Shown piece after piece: positions 48,482 through 61,560 of a stretch of DNA of 64,000 nucleotides (position 1 is the first letter of the stretch; each line of letters opens with the position of its first letter). The notes under the pieces were generated by a model. That model did no database searches, was not told the origin of the DNA, and saw only the letters and a list, made by a program, of their open reading frames with translations. The stretch comes from Marchantia polymorpha subsp. ruderalis (Eukaryota; Streptophyta; Marchantiopsida; Marchantiales; Marchantiaceae). The position numbers were made by a program, and so were the translations under genes. The stretch covers positions 4,590,501 through 4,654,500 of the forward strand of contig AP031353.1 of assembly GCA_037833965.1 (NCBI GenBank), given 5' to 3'.

Positions 48482-50270
48482 CAATTGGTACATGATTGCG
48501 CAAGGCGTTCCAGTAGCTCTGCGCAGAAGAAGGTGAGGGGAGAGACACTGTAACAAACAAAAGAACCAACAACCAACCAACCTGCGCCTGCAGGGCCGAA
48601 GGGGCCGAAGGGGCGGAGGGGAGGATCAGCCGGACGGACGGAGGGACGGACGTCGCGAGGAGGAGGAGGAGGAGAGAGCCGACGAGGCGGCCTGCGGACC
48701 CCGATGAGCCATCCGATATCCATCCCGAGGGCGGCCCCCGGGCCCCGCGCCCGCGATCGCCACCGGGGGCCCGGTCGGTTCCAGGGTCGCAGGCGAAGGT
48801 TCTTGGTGTGGGATGGGGGACGACCCTTAACGGATGGGAGGGTCCCGGCAGCGGCAAATCTGGTGCTGGCCCGGGCAGTCATTATTATAAGAACATCACC
48901 GGCTAGAGGCCAGTTCCCGATACACGACCAGTAGCAGTAGCAGTGGCAGGCGCAGGCGCAGGAGCAGTGGCAGTGGCACAGGACGGTGTTTTGTCTAAAC
49001 CTGTTCTGGGGGCCCGGGGGGTTTTTGTCCAAAGTTTCGTCTTCGATTTTGTTTGGCCTGATTTTGGCAATCGCAGAACCGAACGAACGAACTGCTGAGG
49101 CCTGGCCATGATCCATCATGAGAAAAGGCAAACGGCTCGGCCACTTGTCAACATTGAATAAATAGGCTTTCAGGAGACGACAGAGAGCGAGCTTAGATAG
49201 ACTCTGCGCATGCCATGCCACCATGCTTTGCTGATTTCTAAAGAAGCAACAGATTGAATGTTGTGTGTGAGTACGCGCCCTTGCAGTTACGATTATGGAG
49301 TGATTTGATTCGACATTCTGCAAAGGACTACGCTATGCGACAGAAGACACCAGCAGAGCAGGGCAGAGCGGAAGGCGTCCATCCAACCATGAGCCTACAA
49401 TAACGACTCACTGTACACGGGACCATATCAATGACAATCATGAATTCCCGATATTCTGTGATCACCAATTTACAATTGGAACTCATCTACTGCCTAGCCC
49501 TCTGCCCATCCATCATAATGAGCTACGCAGCTCTACGAAGCTTGCGGTAAAGAACATCATTCGCTCGCTACAGGCTTCACTCTGTCCCACAAGGGGGCCG
49601 GCCAGGCAGAAGTTGCAGACCCAAACTTTAGGCCAGGCCAGCTTGCTTCCCGGATGCAAAAGTTCTAACAAGAAAGAATAGGACCTGCTGCTACTGCTGC
49701 TGCTGCTGCACTTGCCTGCTGCCAGCCCGATATATACTGTAGATGTCGATCGGACGAAAAACCCCACCGGGGCTCAAGTTTACGCATTTAAGTCTGGATG
49801 ACCCCCCTCATCCACAGCCAAAACATTCCAGATTCTGGCCTACAAGCTTGCTTCATCATCCACGTCTTAAGCCCGTCAACGAAACCTCGTTCATGTACAC
49901 AGTTTTATTTCAGAGAAGCAGATTTCAATTGAAATGTACAAGAGCATCAGACCTCTCGGAACATTGTACCTAACTAATACCGGATTCCCCAGTTGCTCAA
50001 CTGGAGAAATACTGTATCTATAGATCCTTGGCGATTGTCGAGAACAGGACCGCTGTACGGAGCACCGTCAGCGGAACATGGTGGGGGTGTGGAGGAAATT
50101 GATGTTGCTACTCATCTACCAAAAATTGCAACTCCGTTGCTAAGGTTGTCGACAGACTATTGTCACCATGGGCAGGAGTGTGACGATGTGACCAAGCTTA
50201 GCGCTATCTCCTTGGGAAAAGGTTTCACAGGTGCTGCAGTGTGTGCCAACTCGACACGGTGTTGATGTTC

Positions 50271-50393
50271 AGAGAGAGAGGGAGGGAGAGAGAGTGAGAG
50301 AAAGAGAGAAGAGTAACGAAACAGAGAGAGAGGGAGGATGAAAGACGTAAAGAGGAAAAGAGAAAAGGAATCAGAGAAAGAGAGAGAGAGAGC
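50271..50393. repeat. Long GA-rich purine tract
   Basis: The + strand is almost entirely A and G for over 100 bases (GAGAGAGAGGGAGGGAGAGA and similar). It starts about 600 bases beyond the MATE stop codon. Confidence 0.9.
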
Positions 50394-50981
50394 AGCATCA
50401 TTGTACAGATAATTCACAAAATGTTTTATCAATTTGTTTCACATGTTCCAGGCTTGGACAGAACGCGTGCAGAACAGTAGGTGTAGACTGCAAGACGAGC
50501 CCGGCCAAAACTGGAGGAGAAGTGGCGGCATCTGGATGTTTGGCAAAATCGGCCGTGGTTATGCGTGCGTCTAACTAGTGAACCTTGGCCAAGTACGTCG
50601 ACGACGACGACGACGCTGGATTGCGACTTCTCAAAGAATCATTTGAACCTAAGATCTGCTGCTGATTGGCTCTCTCCTCTAAACGCCTCGACAAAAAATC
50701 ATGGTCTTTCGGCTGCATGCGTGCCCATTGTCAGGGCAGATATGCTGTAGAGTGACACTCGCTTCTTCATTGTTCAATCTGTAGACCTCAGAGTTGTTAC
50801 TTGTCGCCAATACTATGTGTGTAAGCCGCTTGCCGATCAAGAATCTGATGGCGATAGCATGGACCCGTCGATAAAGGGGTCTTTGTAAGGAAAATAACTG
50901 CTATTGCTGCCGTGCTCGCTCTGTACAATCAGTGAACTTGACAAAATTCACTGAATATTTCACAATTTCCAGCGCTCATCT

Positions 50982-53500
50982 TCAAGTGTCGTCCGCAGTG
51001 TGTGGCTGGACCACTTTGACAGAAATCAAAGCTTCCCTTTCCTCATCTTCATCTTTCTCGGCCTCAGCTTCCTCGGTTGATCTTATGACAAAACTCTCGG
51101 TGGCATTCTCTTCGGCATCACTTTCGTCGAGCGAGGGCACCACTTTGGCGTCCGAGTGTGGCGCAGTCAAATCTTTGGCCCGCTGCGCTTGTTTGTTCCA
51201 GTCCGTGTTGAAGAGCACACTCAGCATTAACGTAACACACGTCACTTGGGCAGCAAGTAACCCAAACCAAAGCCCGACAAAACCGAAATCCAGCCAGAAC
51301 CCTAGGGCGATGGCGACCGGCATCCCAACCAAGTAGAACGATCCGAGATTGATGTTGGCCGCGCTCGTTGGCCTCGCGCTTCCCCTCAGCACCCCGCATC
51401 CAGTGGTCTGTGGGCAGTTGCCTAACTCACACAATCCTACAATAGGCAGCACCATGGCAACAAGAGACAGTATTTTGGCGTCTTTCGTAAACATGGAGCC
51501 CCAAATATGCCGCATCGAAGTGGTAAAGGTGCAGGCCATAATTGCAACTACCCCGGCACAGGCTAGAGCTACTAGCATGGCAGTGCGAGCTTTGGCAGGT
51601 CGATTCGCTCCGAGCTCGTTTCCAACCCTCGTAGACACCGCCAGGCTCAGGGACGACGGGAAAATGTAAACCAGAGCGGTGGTTTGAATGAGAATTCCCA
51701 TGCTGGCCACGGTGGCCTGGGCATCCACGAGCAAACCTGATAAAATGATCATGAACTCGTACCACCACCACTCAAGGCACACTGACACGCAGCTCGGAAT
51801 TGCCAGTTGGAGAAGTGGACGCCACTCTCGAAAAGAGTCTAAGGACCATCCTTCCCAAGTTTTCTTGTAGCGCCCTGAGTACCATAGGTAGGCCAACAGA
51901 AAAAGAACCACGTTGAAGTCGGTCCAGGCCGTCGACAGCGCCACTCCGCGCACATGCAAGCCGAGGCAATCAACCAGTAGCAGGTTGATGGGCACGTGAA
52001 GCGCTAGCGCAAGCGCCGCACAGTACGTCAGGGGCGTGGTGATCTGCTGCGAGCGCAAGTAGATTCGCATGGGATTCAGGATGGCCTGCGCTATTAGGTC
52101 GGGTAACGAGTACACCAGGAACGTGTGCGCAACGGAAAGAATGTCCCCATTCTGGCCGCAGAGCATGAGGATTTTCCTCATGTTCAGCCACAAGATCGAA
52201 ATAGGCAGGCATGCGCAGAATAACACCAGTATCGTGCGTTGCAGAGTCAGCCCCATGAGCTTCCACCGTTTAGCTCCAAATGCTTGTCCACAGATGGGCT
52301 CCATCCCCATGGCCAGACCTGCCAAGACCGAGTACCCTGTGATGTTGGCGAAACCAATCGACAAGGAACCTCCCGCCAACTCGAGGTCGCCCAATTTCCC
52401 CAGGAAGAGCATTGACACCATCGCTTTCAGGTAGAGCAGTATTCCCAGCACGGCGATGGGCCCGGCCAAGCTCCCCAATTCTTTCATCTCCTTCACTATC
52501 TGCAATAACAATAGTCAAAGGCTCAGATACTCGACATTCCCGAATCTTGTCAAAGAAAAGAAACACGACACTGGAGACTACGCGCGCGTAGATGCCTGCT
52601 TGGAATTCTGAGGCTCGCGGGTGCAGAGAGGCCGGCACGTGAATTGCAAACAGTGCTTCCACCGTTACCGCAAGTGATTTGTGATTGCCGTGGCGAGGTG
52701 TCCTCTCACCACTACCGATTCACAAGCACGGTCGAACGACAGTGCAGACACATACACCTAATGCAGGTACAAGATGTGACGCCGAAGAGAAACCGACGAC
52801 GACGGATACTCTTCCGGGTGCTCTAAACCCAGAACAGCGAAACGACCTGTTTCCATAGCTTCTTGCTTTCAAAATTGAAATGGTGCCTCTGTCTCGATAC
52901 TTGACAGAGAGAGTCGTCTAGTGACGAAGGCTCCGGCAGACTATTGAACAGTCAACGATAATATTTAGCAGACGAGTGGTGGTTGGAGACTGGGCTCTTG
53001 AGCTCCAACCTCGGGTGGTGGTTCGGGTGAATTCAGCGAGTCGCAATTACCCTGAAAAGCTCGGAGCGTGACGCTCCCAAATGTTGGGCAAAACAAGCAG
53101 AGCATACGTATCCATGACCCGCAGTTGAGCTATTGGTGCGGATTCCAGTCGTATCCACGTTAAGAAAGCCGCGAGGTAGGCGGTGGCGAAAAGAATTGAC
53201 CGGGAGATTGTAGGCATAATAAACGTCTAGGGTTTCTCGCAGGAAGATCAAATTCGTGGAACAGATTGCTGAGGTCCTCGGTTGAAAGATTACCTCGACG
53301 GGAGTTGGCCACCGTTGAAGATCTTCAGAATCTGTGGACTCACACTTGCCTCCTGATTCGGTATCGTTTCTTTTCGTCATCATGCCATTTGTGTGAATCG
53401 GCAACACAATGGGAATCGACGAAGGCGGACAACACAGAGAAAGATCTACTGCCATGGCACCCGATCCGCAGCTGTTGGTGCACGGGCTATGGTGGCACAT
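50982..53500 (-). CDS. MATE (DTX) family efflux transporter, DTX49-51-like subgroup
   Basis: This 12-helix membrane transporter exports small organic molecules in exchange for cations. Members of this plant subgroup (ADP1/DTX51 and relatives) sit on endomembranes or the plasma membrane and affect growth and hormone or metal balance; which substrate applies here is unknown. On the minus strand, exon 1 is 53500-53294 (69 codons) and exon 2 is 52499-50982, giving 574 aa. Exon 1 begins MCHHSP and ends EDLQRWPTPVE before GTAATC. The homologous Arabidopsis proteins also begin MC and have DSLDLKRWP. Exon 2 starts after TATTGTTATTGCAG. Diagnostic stretches are SIGFANITGYSVLAGLAMGM, EPICGQAFGAKRWKLMGLTL, LEWWWYEFMIILSGLL, STRVGNELGANRPAKAR and LCELGNCPQTTGCGVLRG. 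The C-terminal tail is acidic (EEAEAEKDEDEERE). No breaks were seen. The intron is 794 bases. Confidence 0.95.
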
Positions 53501-54318
53501 GATTGGTGAAGTTCTGCCGGCCCCTGCTACTGAAATTAACCTGATGTATTTGCCTGCTTGCATTACAATGAATGTCTCTGAAAGCGGGAAGCGGACCGCC
53601 TCAAGGAACCCAAATTTTCTCCTCACGTCTTTACTCCTCGTGTACAATTGCGGAGCCCTCGTCTCTTAGTTGCAGAATCCAAAAGATGAAGTGCCTCATG
53701 AGCAAGTGGTGGCAGTGAGGAGAATGAGCACCGGAACTGCAGGCATTACAATAAAACGTTCGGCACACCAAAGGTTTGGAAAGTACGAGGCTTCATTGGA
53801 CATAATCAGAGATAGTGCAAGATCCGGGAGAGCACTGGTAGCTCTCGCTCTCGTTCTCGCGTCTGTCTCTCTGACTCTGTCTCTCACTCTCACTCACACT
53901 CTCTGTGTGTCTCTGTGTGTCTGTCTCTCTCTCGTGCAAAAAGCAAGGAGTCTGTTGTCAGGTATCACACACTGCTTCTCTTTTCTCCTCCTACAGAGAC
54001 CATGGCAGTGGTGAGTAAGCAACTATTGCCGCTGTTGCGTCTCTCACTTCTTATTCTCTCAGTGATTGCAGGTTGGCATTCAAAGGAAAGGGATAAAAAG
54101 AAGAGTAGCCAAAGGGGGAAAAAAACACTTTCCCTAAACCTCTCAGAATGACGTGTGCATCAAAGGTGGCGTACTGTTCCCCCTCTCTATTACGTCGAAC
54201 AGAGTGCTGTTCGAGTGTGATGAGTTTGATTAGGCCTTCTGAGGTCCCCACTCGTCATTCCTTCCTTCCTTCCACTCCTCTCCTCTCCCCTCTCTCTCGG
54301 CTCTGCTCGGGTCGGCTC
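53501..54318. other. Upstream flank of the MATE gene
   Basis: This should hold the MATE promoter and leader, read on the minus strand. A strong pyrimidine tract on + (53841-53935) is GA-rich on the gene's own strand and lies about 340-435 bases before the start codon. No TATA box could be assigned. Open frames here have no family resemblance. Confidence 0.45.
53841..53935. repeat. CT-rich pyrimidine tract upstream of MATE
   Basis: Repeated CTCT, CTCACT and CTGTGTGTCT units on +. Read on the gene strand this is a GAGA-type purine tract of the kind bound by plant BPC/GAGA-binding proteins; that binding is inference. Confidence 0.85.
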
Positions 54319-54339
54319 GCTGCTGCTGCTGCTGCTGCT
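54319..54339. repeat. (GCT)n trinucleotide repeat
   Basis: Seven copies of GCT in a row. Confidence 0.95.
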
Positions 54340-54961
54340 CCCTCCGCCTCCCTACTACTCTCTCGGCCCCGCGCGGCTCAGCTTTGCTTTATGACACCAC
54401 TCGTCGTCCTCCGCTGTGGGTTTTCCTCGGCGCTGCTCTCACACTCATCGGCCTCTATCACATCCTTTGTACCCTTTTTCCTTACAGCAATCAACTGCTC
54501 GCTTTTGCGCTGCGAGAGAAGCAGCACGGACTCTCTGGCCACCACCACCACCTCCGCCCCGACCCCGAGCTCCCCCAGGGTACCCTCTCCGGCCGGGAAA
54601 TCCCAGCGCAGCACACGCAGGTTTTACTCCCTCTGCTCCTCTACTGCTGACACCCACCCCTCCACTAGCTTCCGCCCCGAAGCCCTTTTGACTCACTCCT
54701 CAACCCCCTCGCTCATCATCTCTCTCTCTCTGAACGAAACCGCCAGCGACCGGCAGCGGCAGCAGCAGCTATGGCTGGATGGCTGGCTGGCTGGCGGAGG
54801 CCCGGGACGGGGGGCGGGATGGATGAGACGCCCGCACGCATGCGCACACGCGCACAAGGGACTGAATATTGAGTGCATCAAGATCACGCATGCGGGGCCG
54901 TTATGGACCAAAACCTCCCCCTCCCGCTACCTCTCGCGCCTCCTCCTCCACTAGCGGTAGA

Positions 54962-55021
54962 AGTCAGCCAGTCAGTCAGCCAGTCAGTCAGTCAGTCAGC
55001 CAGTCAGCCAGTCAGTCAGCA
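54962..55021. repeat. (CAGT)n/(CAGC)n microsatellite, about 60 bp
   Basis: Fourteen or so CAGT/CAGC tetranucleotides in a row. A GAA/GAG purine run at about 55027-55065 follows. Confidence 0.95.
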
Positions 55022-55089
55022 GCAGACGAAGAAGAAGAGGAGGAGGAGGAGGAGGAAGAGGAGGCCGGACGACGACACGGGACTCGTCA

Positions 55090-55114
<25 letters not shown>
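55090..55114. repeat. (CT)n microsatellite
   Basis: About twelve CT dinucleotides without interruption. Confidence 0.95.
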
Positions 55115-55120
<6 letters not shown>

Positions 55121-55615
55121 GCATGCTCCCAAATTTGGCTCGCTTGTCCGGCTGATCTGCAATCGACGACCGGACGCGACCTGCTCCGTTCCTGCTCCAC
55201 CCGTGCCGCGGGTGGGCTCGCCCGATCTCGCCGAATCAACCAAACCGCGGGCTCGGAGAAATCTCTCTCTCTCCGGACGCTTGCGCTCGCTGTTTCTGTC
55301 TTGGGGATGAAGGCCGGGGAAGTCGTCCAGTACAGGAGAGGCGAAAAGTCAAGAGCCTCGTCCTATAATTTAGCGAGCAACCCTAATATAATGAGAGTCC
55401 ACGACACCGGGTTCCGCAGGTCGCCATCGCTCGTGAAACGCACACGTCCTGTTGGTTTCCGACCAAGTAATTCCAAATCCAGTAATTTATATTATTCCGT
55501 ATTTTACTAGGCCGATATGTGCAGTGTGGACAGCTGCCCGCCCGCCCGCCCGACGCGACCCGGCTCAGCCCGCCCGGGCCGGGCCGGGTCGCTCGCTCCC
55601 ACTCTCCCGCCCGCC

Positions 55616-55636
55616 ACCTTCCTTCCTTCCTTCCTT
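55616..55636. repeat. (CTTC)n microsatellite
   Basis: Five CTTC units, followed by GCTCGCTCGC. Confidence 0.9.
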
Positions 55637-55767
55637 CGCTCGCTCGCCTTGCCGGCAGGAAGGCAGGCAGAAAGGCACACCGCGAGGCCATGGGCGAAAA
55701 AAATCACGAGCCCCAGAGACGAGGAATCTCCCCAGAGTCTCATCCGATCCATCATCCCGTCCCGATT

Positions 55768-55792
55768 CCTCTCTCTCTCTCTCTCTCTCTCA
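55768..55792. repeat. (CT)n microsatellite
   Basis: A second uninterrupted CT run of about 24 bases, 650 bases beyond the first. Confidence 0.9.
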
Positions 55793-58700
55793 CAAATTCT
55801 CTCTCTAACTCGCGTTTGGAGCTCAGAGGACCGGCCCGAGGTCCCGAGGAAGAGCGAGTAGAGGAGGGAGGGGAGGGGAGTTGGGGGTAGAGTCTGCGGT
55901 CAGCATCGTACATCACATCTGCAGCTGGTCTCACGCTTCGCATCAGTTAAGTGTACGCTTTTTCCACTATAATATGGGACTTTCGAGGCGGCTTCCATGC
56001 TTACGGAATACCGGCGTTTTGAGAATTTAATGGGACCGTGCCGTAGTCCTGACCGGGGGCCGGGGTGGCAAAGGTCATTGTCTCCTGGCTTACTATTTCT
56101 CCCACAGTAGCTTCAGCCTTACTCCTGAGCCTCCATAGCCAGCCCCGAGCGAGGCCAGGCCAGGCGAGGCAGGGCTGGGCCGGGTCGAGGTCGAGCTGAC
56201 TGGCGAACAGTGGACTGGTGTCGAAGGGATAGAACTCCGCCCCAAAGGGAAGAGGGTTTGTTGGTCGGAGCCCCCCCCTACCTGAGCTGATATGAGAGCA
56301 GCAGCAGCAGCAGCTGCTCCTGCTGCTGCTAGACACTACGCCCACACACACGAGAGCAGGTATGGCATCACCTCAGCCGCTGTAGTTTGTTTTATGCTGG
56401 CTTCGCTGGCTGGATGGCTCGCTCTGTAGGGCAGGCTACAATCGAGTCTAGATAGCAGAAGCGAGCGAGCGAAGGGATGAAGGGACGAACTAACTCGAGG
56501 AAGCAGTCGAGGAGGCATGGGCCCTGAGGTCTGAGGCCTGGCCGGCTGCTGCCGCTCCTGCCTCGGTGGTTGGGTCAGAGGGAAAGGGAGGAAGGGAGGA
56601 AAGGAGCGGGACATCTTGGGCCCGAGCTGGAGCTCGGTACAACAAACAACGAGAAGAAGGCAGGAAGGCGCGCGTGCGTGCGGGCCGCAATAGTCGCGCC
56701 GACGGAGGGACGGACGAGCGCACCAAAATTCGAACACATGCGAAGAACGAAGCGAACGACGCATTGAAAGAAGGCGAAGCATCCATCCTCGTTCCTTTCT
56801 CGCAGTACACTATTCTCTTTCTCCAATCCGCTCCCTCGGGGCCGGCAGGAAGGTCATCTACTGTTGTTCCAATTTACCGACCATCTTTCCTCTCACATTC
56901 GATTCCTCTCCTCCTCCTCAGCCCCGCCCCCTTCCGGCCGGCAGGGCAGGGCAGTGAAGTGCAGTGCCGATAACCTAGAATATTCTCAGCCCCCCCTCCC
57001 CTCCCTCCTCCTTCCCCGGTTCCTTCCTCCTCCTGCATTCCGTCCCAATCGTTCCCGCGGATGCCACCGCTCATCCGCCGGCCTGCCCATCGGCCATCGC
57101 CATCTTGCGGCCAGGCCCCGAAGGCAGTGCCGTGACACCACCCATCGCAACAAACAAACAACAATAGCCAACAGCAAACCGTGATGTCCAGTGCACTTGC
57201 CGGTAGCCAGCAGCAGCAGCAGTCAGCACACCTCCACGGGACGGGAGAGGTTAGATCAGGCCACCATCCGAATCAATGTTGTCCATGTGGTCAAATTCTG
57301 GGATATTGGTCCCGCTGCTCGAGTACATGCCCGAGCCCAACCGCGCGCGTCGTCCGGGGAGGCCGGATTGTTTTCTTACCATTTACTGGCCAGGGCCGGA
57401 AGGGGAGGGGAGGGCCATGGTGGAGGAGCTTTTCCAGTTCATCTGAAGATAGAAAGATAGATGGCTGATCTAAACCTATAAAAGTGGTCGCCTCTTTGCT
57501 GTTCTCGTTTGGCATACTCGCAATGAAACAAATTTGACTCTTGTATTTTGTTCGCGCAAAGTTAACGTCCATTTGTCAGATATGCCCTCGAGAGTTGACT
57601 TGCCGTCGTTTTGCAGTCTCTCCAAGACTCCGAGTCAGAGTCGGTGATTACGCAACTCTCGGGGTGCTTAGCATCATCTGCCGGGGGCCGATTCTCGTAG
57701 ACTCCCCCGCTTCGATGAATCGAATCTCGTCCGGTCCGGTACGCTCTGGTCAAATTCGAGGCTCGCGAGCTCGCAAGGCAAGCAGGCAGAGGCAGTGGAC
57801 ACGGTTCGCCCGCCTCAAAATATCGACCGAGCGAGCGAGGCCGGCATAGCGCCGGGGCGGAATGTTGGGCATGAGCAGCGACCGGCGAGCACGACAGCCG
57901 AGCATCGGGCTACGGGGTTCGATCGCAACCGGGTCAAGGCTCTTTACAGATGGAAGCGCATGCTCGCAACGAGGTGGAGGAACCGGTCCACGACATCCGC
58001 AGCTGCTCCTGCAGCAGCGAGCACCTCCCGGGGAATCAATACCTCGGCTCTCGCTTTGCTTGACTCCGAGCACCGGGTTCCTTCAGCTTACACGGTAGAA
58101 TGTTTGACTGAACCCCAGCAACAGCGGAAGTCACGCCAAATCCAATTCCACTCATTGGTTTGCGGTCCTTTTCGATCTTCTAGAAGGCCCTGCCCCCCTT
58201 GTCACCATGTACAGTACCTCCCTCGCCACCTACACCTTTAAAGCTCGAACGCAGTAGCAGTGTACCACCATGGTTGGTATACCTGGAGACACAGAAGTTG
58301 GCTCTTTTGCTGATGAATGTGAATCATACCTCCGACCTTCTCCTCTTCGTGAACTGTTCGTGGAGTGCACTCTTCACCCTTCCTGCCCTGCCCTGCCCTG
58401 CCCTGCACTGCCTGCCTGCCGCTCGGCAGGTGAAATCCACAGGCTGGGAAGAACGCGTATACGAGTTACATACAGGCCTCAACAGTTTGATCGTCGTCGT
58501 CGTCCTCCTCCTCATCCCTGCCCATCCTCGTCGACATCCCTCCCACGCCCCGGACGCAGCCCCGAGCCCGAGTTTTGACATGTCAAGCTCTCGGGGCTGC
58601 CTTTCGGCGATGCGTCTGATGCTACCGACAAAAGCGCGAGGTACATTCCAAGCGCCCACTCCAGGCGTGAACAAAGAAGGTGGAGCAACCTAATCCGCCT

Positions 58701-59935
58701 GCCTGCTGCCTGCCTGCGAACGCTTCTCCTCTCCTGCCGGTGACGACGACGACGACGACCACGACAAGCTCGAGTCCGCAGCAGCTCTCACACACCGCAG
58801 ATTTTCACGTGTGTAATTCTCTCGGATATTTCATGATGATGGGACTTGCCCGCCACTTGGGAAGTACATACCGCCATTCGATCCAGACCCCGACCCCCCT
58901 TCCGGAAAGTGGCAGCCGAAAAGAACCGACCTCCACCTCCTCTCCCTCACCGAAGGAAGGAAGGAAGATGCGCGCAACGCCGATAGATTCCGCGCTCTGC
59001 GGTTGCGGTTGCGGTTGCGGCCTCGGGCCTTCGGAGAGCGGGATGAGCTCGGGCAAATCCGCGAGCGAGTGCGAAAAAAAACACCACACGTCCAGTTGCG
59101 TCCATTGGCCAGTGTGATTCCCAACATTCAAGTTTCATGACTTACATATGGTGCTCATGCACAGGTTGCCACTTACACGTATCTTGAATAGCAGCGGGCG
59201 GGCACTTTCGGATCAACACGCATCGCCAGGCCCTCTCTCTGCTTCTCTCAGCCACTGGCGATGATTTTCGACACGATACGAGAGGCATGGCATTCTGCGG
59301 ACGTCCAAATCTCTCTCGGGCAATCCTTCGGGGGATTCTCGCCGCAGCGACGACGATGCCACGACGTCCAACACGGAGTCCGAGCCGGGGAACATGACCG
59401 GCAGGCCAAGCGGTCAGCCGGTGCTCTGCGGTGAGGCGAGGCGAGGTGCTGTGGTGCGACGACTCGGTAGCCGGGGTGACGTACGTGGTAACTCGAGCGG
59501 AATCGTCAAACTGCGAAGGAGACGACTTGCACACATGAAGCGAAGTGAAGCGTAGAGTAGCCTAGCGCGGTTCTAGAGTAGAGCTCTACGAGAAAACACC
59601 TCATGAACACGTGGCTAGTCGTAAAACGTGTCCCTCTCCACGTGTACCCATAAGTCAAAAATGAGTTCGTCCGCCCCTTTGGGCGAAGAAGAATTGCGAG
59701 TCAATAAACATCAGCTATGTGATCTCTACGCAGGCCCTCCCTTGCCGTAGAGCCGAGGATCCGTATGAATGTACGCCCCGGGCCCGTATGTAGAGGGATA
59801 ATGATACTCCCGTGGGTCGTTCTTTAATGCAGTAACCTGCTGTAGGGGTTAGCTCCGAGGTTCCCTCGAGCGCGAGCTCACATTGTTTATGCGAGCGCGA
59901 GTTTTGGTTGGTGTTCAACTGGAATCCCAGAACAC

Positions 59936-59967
59936 AATGAATGAATGAATGAATGAATGAATGAATG
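59936..59967. repeat. (ATGA)n microsatellite
   Basis: About seven ATGA tetranucleotides. It encodes repeated Ser-Phe-Ile-His in one minus-strand frame, which explains part of the long open frame there. Confidence 0.95.
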
Positions 59968-60220
59968 GATGGCCGGGACCTCGAGAATCCGAGCAGCGAA
60001 CGAACACCAACAGTTGGGGGAGTGCGCGAGGAGACGACGGCCTTTGGCCTTTCTTTGCCCACAAGGAACAAACAAACTCCGAACAAACAACAGAACTCCA
60101 ACGGACGGAGAATGGAACTCGGAGCAGGTTGCAAAAGGACACATGTTTTATCCAACCGACGATGTTTTCGGCCCCCGGGTCCCTGGGCCTGGGGTGGGAA
60201 ATCGGTTGGTTGTTGGCGAC

Positions 60221-60300
60221 AGAGAGAGAGAGAGAGAGAGATTGGGTGATGATGGTGATGATGATGATGATGGTGCTGTTGTTGTTGTTGTTGTTGTTGG
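60221..60300. repeat. Compound microsatellite (AG)n-(GAT)n-(GTT)n
   Basis: An AG run (60221-60240), then GATGAT triplets, then seven GTT triplets. On the minus strand these give artificial His and Gln runs. Confidence 0.95.
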
Positions 60301-60984
60301 TGAAGCAGGTTGAGGCCCGAGCAGGAGGAGCAGCAGCAGACCCATGGGAGCTCGGATGGTCGCACACGGGGGATCGAGGAAGGCAGATCGAGGGAGACCG
60401 AGCAAATGTTCTTCGTGGTGCCCGAGAACACGAACGGGACAATGGAGGGTTTTGACCCCCAGCAAAACAACACGGCGGCCGCGGTATGTTTCGAAATGCC
60501 GGGACAAAATGTTCGGAAAGTGCTTGGCGCTACGTGAGCGCTGCAGTACAGAAAGTTCAGAATACAGTTACAGTCGCGAGCGAGCGACGTGATTCCTTCA
60601 TGAACATGAACATGAAGGTGATCAGATCTAGGACGAGCGAAGAGCGAGGAGCAGGATCTCGCGTCTGGTGCTTCGGGAAAAGCTTGGACGACGCGCGCTG
60701 CCAATCTGGACTCTTGCATTGCGACGCTGGCCTCGAGCCTGCTTCGGCTCTCGGTCCTTCGTCGAGCGATCCCCACGCTTCCCACAAATTCCCGGGCTCC
60801 TTGTTTATTGTGTGTTCCCGTGCCCACAACATCACGTTTGTCAACCTCATGGATATCGCGGCTCTCGACACCTGGAGGTCCATCCCACCACGAGGAAGTT
60901 GTACAGCCATCCTCCGCATCATCGCCCTCATCATCATCATTCCGCGCGCAAGTGACTTCCTCCCGCTTCGAAGACCGTGTTCCG

Positions 60985-61016
60985 TCCGCCCTCCGCCCTC
61001 CGCCCTCCGCCCTCCG
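60985..61016. repeat. (CCGCCCT)n heptanucleotide repeat
   Basis: Four consecutive copies of CCGCCCT. Confidence 0.9.
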
Positions 61017-61520
61017 GCCCCGAGCATGAACGCGTTCACGACACATGTTCTACACAGCGATTTCGCCATTAACGATTTAATTAAACGAAAAACATTCGCT
61101 AACTTGCAGCGGCTGCTCGCTTATCACGAGGATCGCAACCGCGACTCTGGCTGGCTTACTTACGAGAAGAGGAAGCAAGCATCGGGAGAATGTGTCGCAT
61201 GGGCTGCTGGTGCTGGTGCTGGTGCTGTAGGTAGTTCTGGGGAAATTTCATGGATGGAGCCTGGAGGGGAATGTTCGCCTGCCGTAATCGGAAGAGGTAA
61301 TTTCTGAGGGGCAGTGAAAGCAGAGAGAGCAGAGAGTAGAGTGCAGAAAAGCAAGCATCTGTGCAGGGGGTGGCACCTTTAGTGCTCATTGAGAGTGCAG
61401 GCAGGCCTTGTAGGGGGGGCCCTGCAGGCTCGCCTCTGTACACTAGCGCTTTAAGGGTGGGGCGGGTCTTTAAGGGCGTGCATCTTTTCTGGCCGGAAAT
61501 CAATCGCTCGCAGCGTGGGC

Positions 61521-61560
61521 TGAGGTGAGGTGAGGTGAGGTGAGGCGATGCGATGCGATG
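61521..61560. repeat. (GAGGT)n followed by (GCGAT)n
   Basis: Five TGAGG units grade into three to four GCGAT units. Confidence 0.9.

Larger units (their letters stand above)
46735..50981. other. GC-rich, microsatellite-dense region 3' of the MATE gene; no gene recognised
   Basis: Long open frames exist (for example 47131-47670 on + and 48427-49323 on -), but they are built of low-complexity Pro, Ser, Arg and Leu runs and overlap other open frames, and none matches a family. Repeats include GCAG units at 47955-47987, a GA run near 48326-48348, a 25-base G run at 48457-48481, CGA triplets near 50596-50613 and a purine tract at 50271-50393. The last few hundred bases before 50982 should contain the MATE 3' UTR. 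Confidence 0.5.

Noticed and set aside
48427..49323. 298-codon minus-strand open frame ending in a Pro run
   Set aside because: The Pro run is the translation of the 25-base G run, and the rest is low-complexity Cys/His/Pro from CA/GCA repeats.
50932..51336. 134-codon frame antisense to the MATE gene
   Set aside because: It is a shadow of the strongly conserved MATE coding sequence on the other strand.
54148..55510. Two overlapping plus-strand frames of 268 and 213 codons
   Set aside because: Ser/Leu/Pro runs from CT and CAGT microsatellites, no domain, and a competing frame on the opposite strand.
59715..61046. 443-codon open frame on the minus strand
   Set aside because: Its Gln, His, Ser-Leu and Ser-Phe-Ile-His runs come directly from microsatellites, it overlaps a 273-codon frame on the other strand, and no domain is recognisable.
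60486..61307. 273-codon open frame on the plus strand
   Set aside because: It overlaps the minus-strand frame in GC-rich DNA, has no family features, and includes repeat-derived Pro and Ala-Gly runs.
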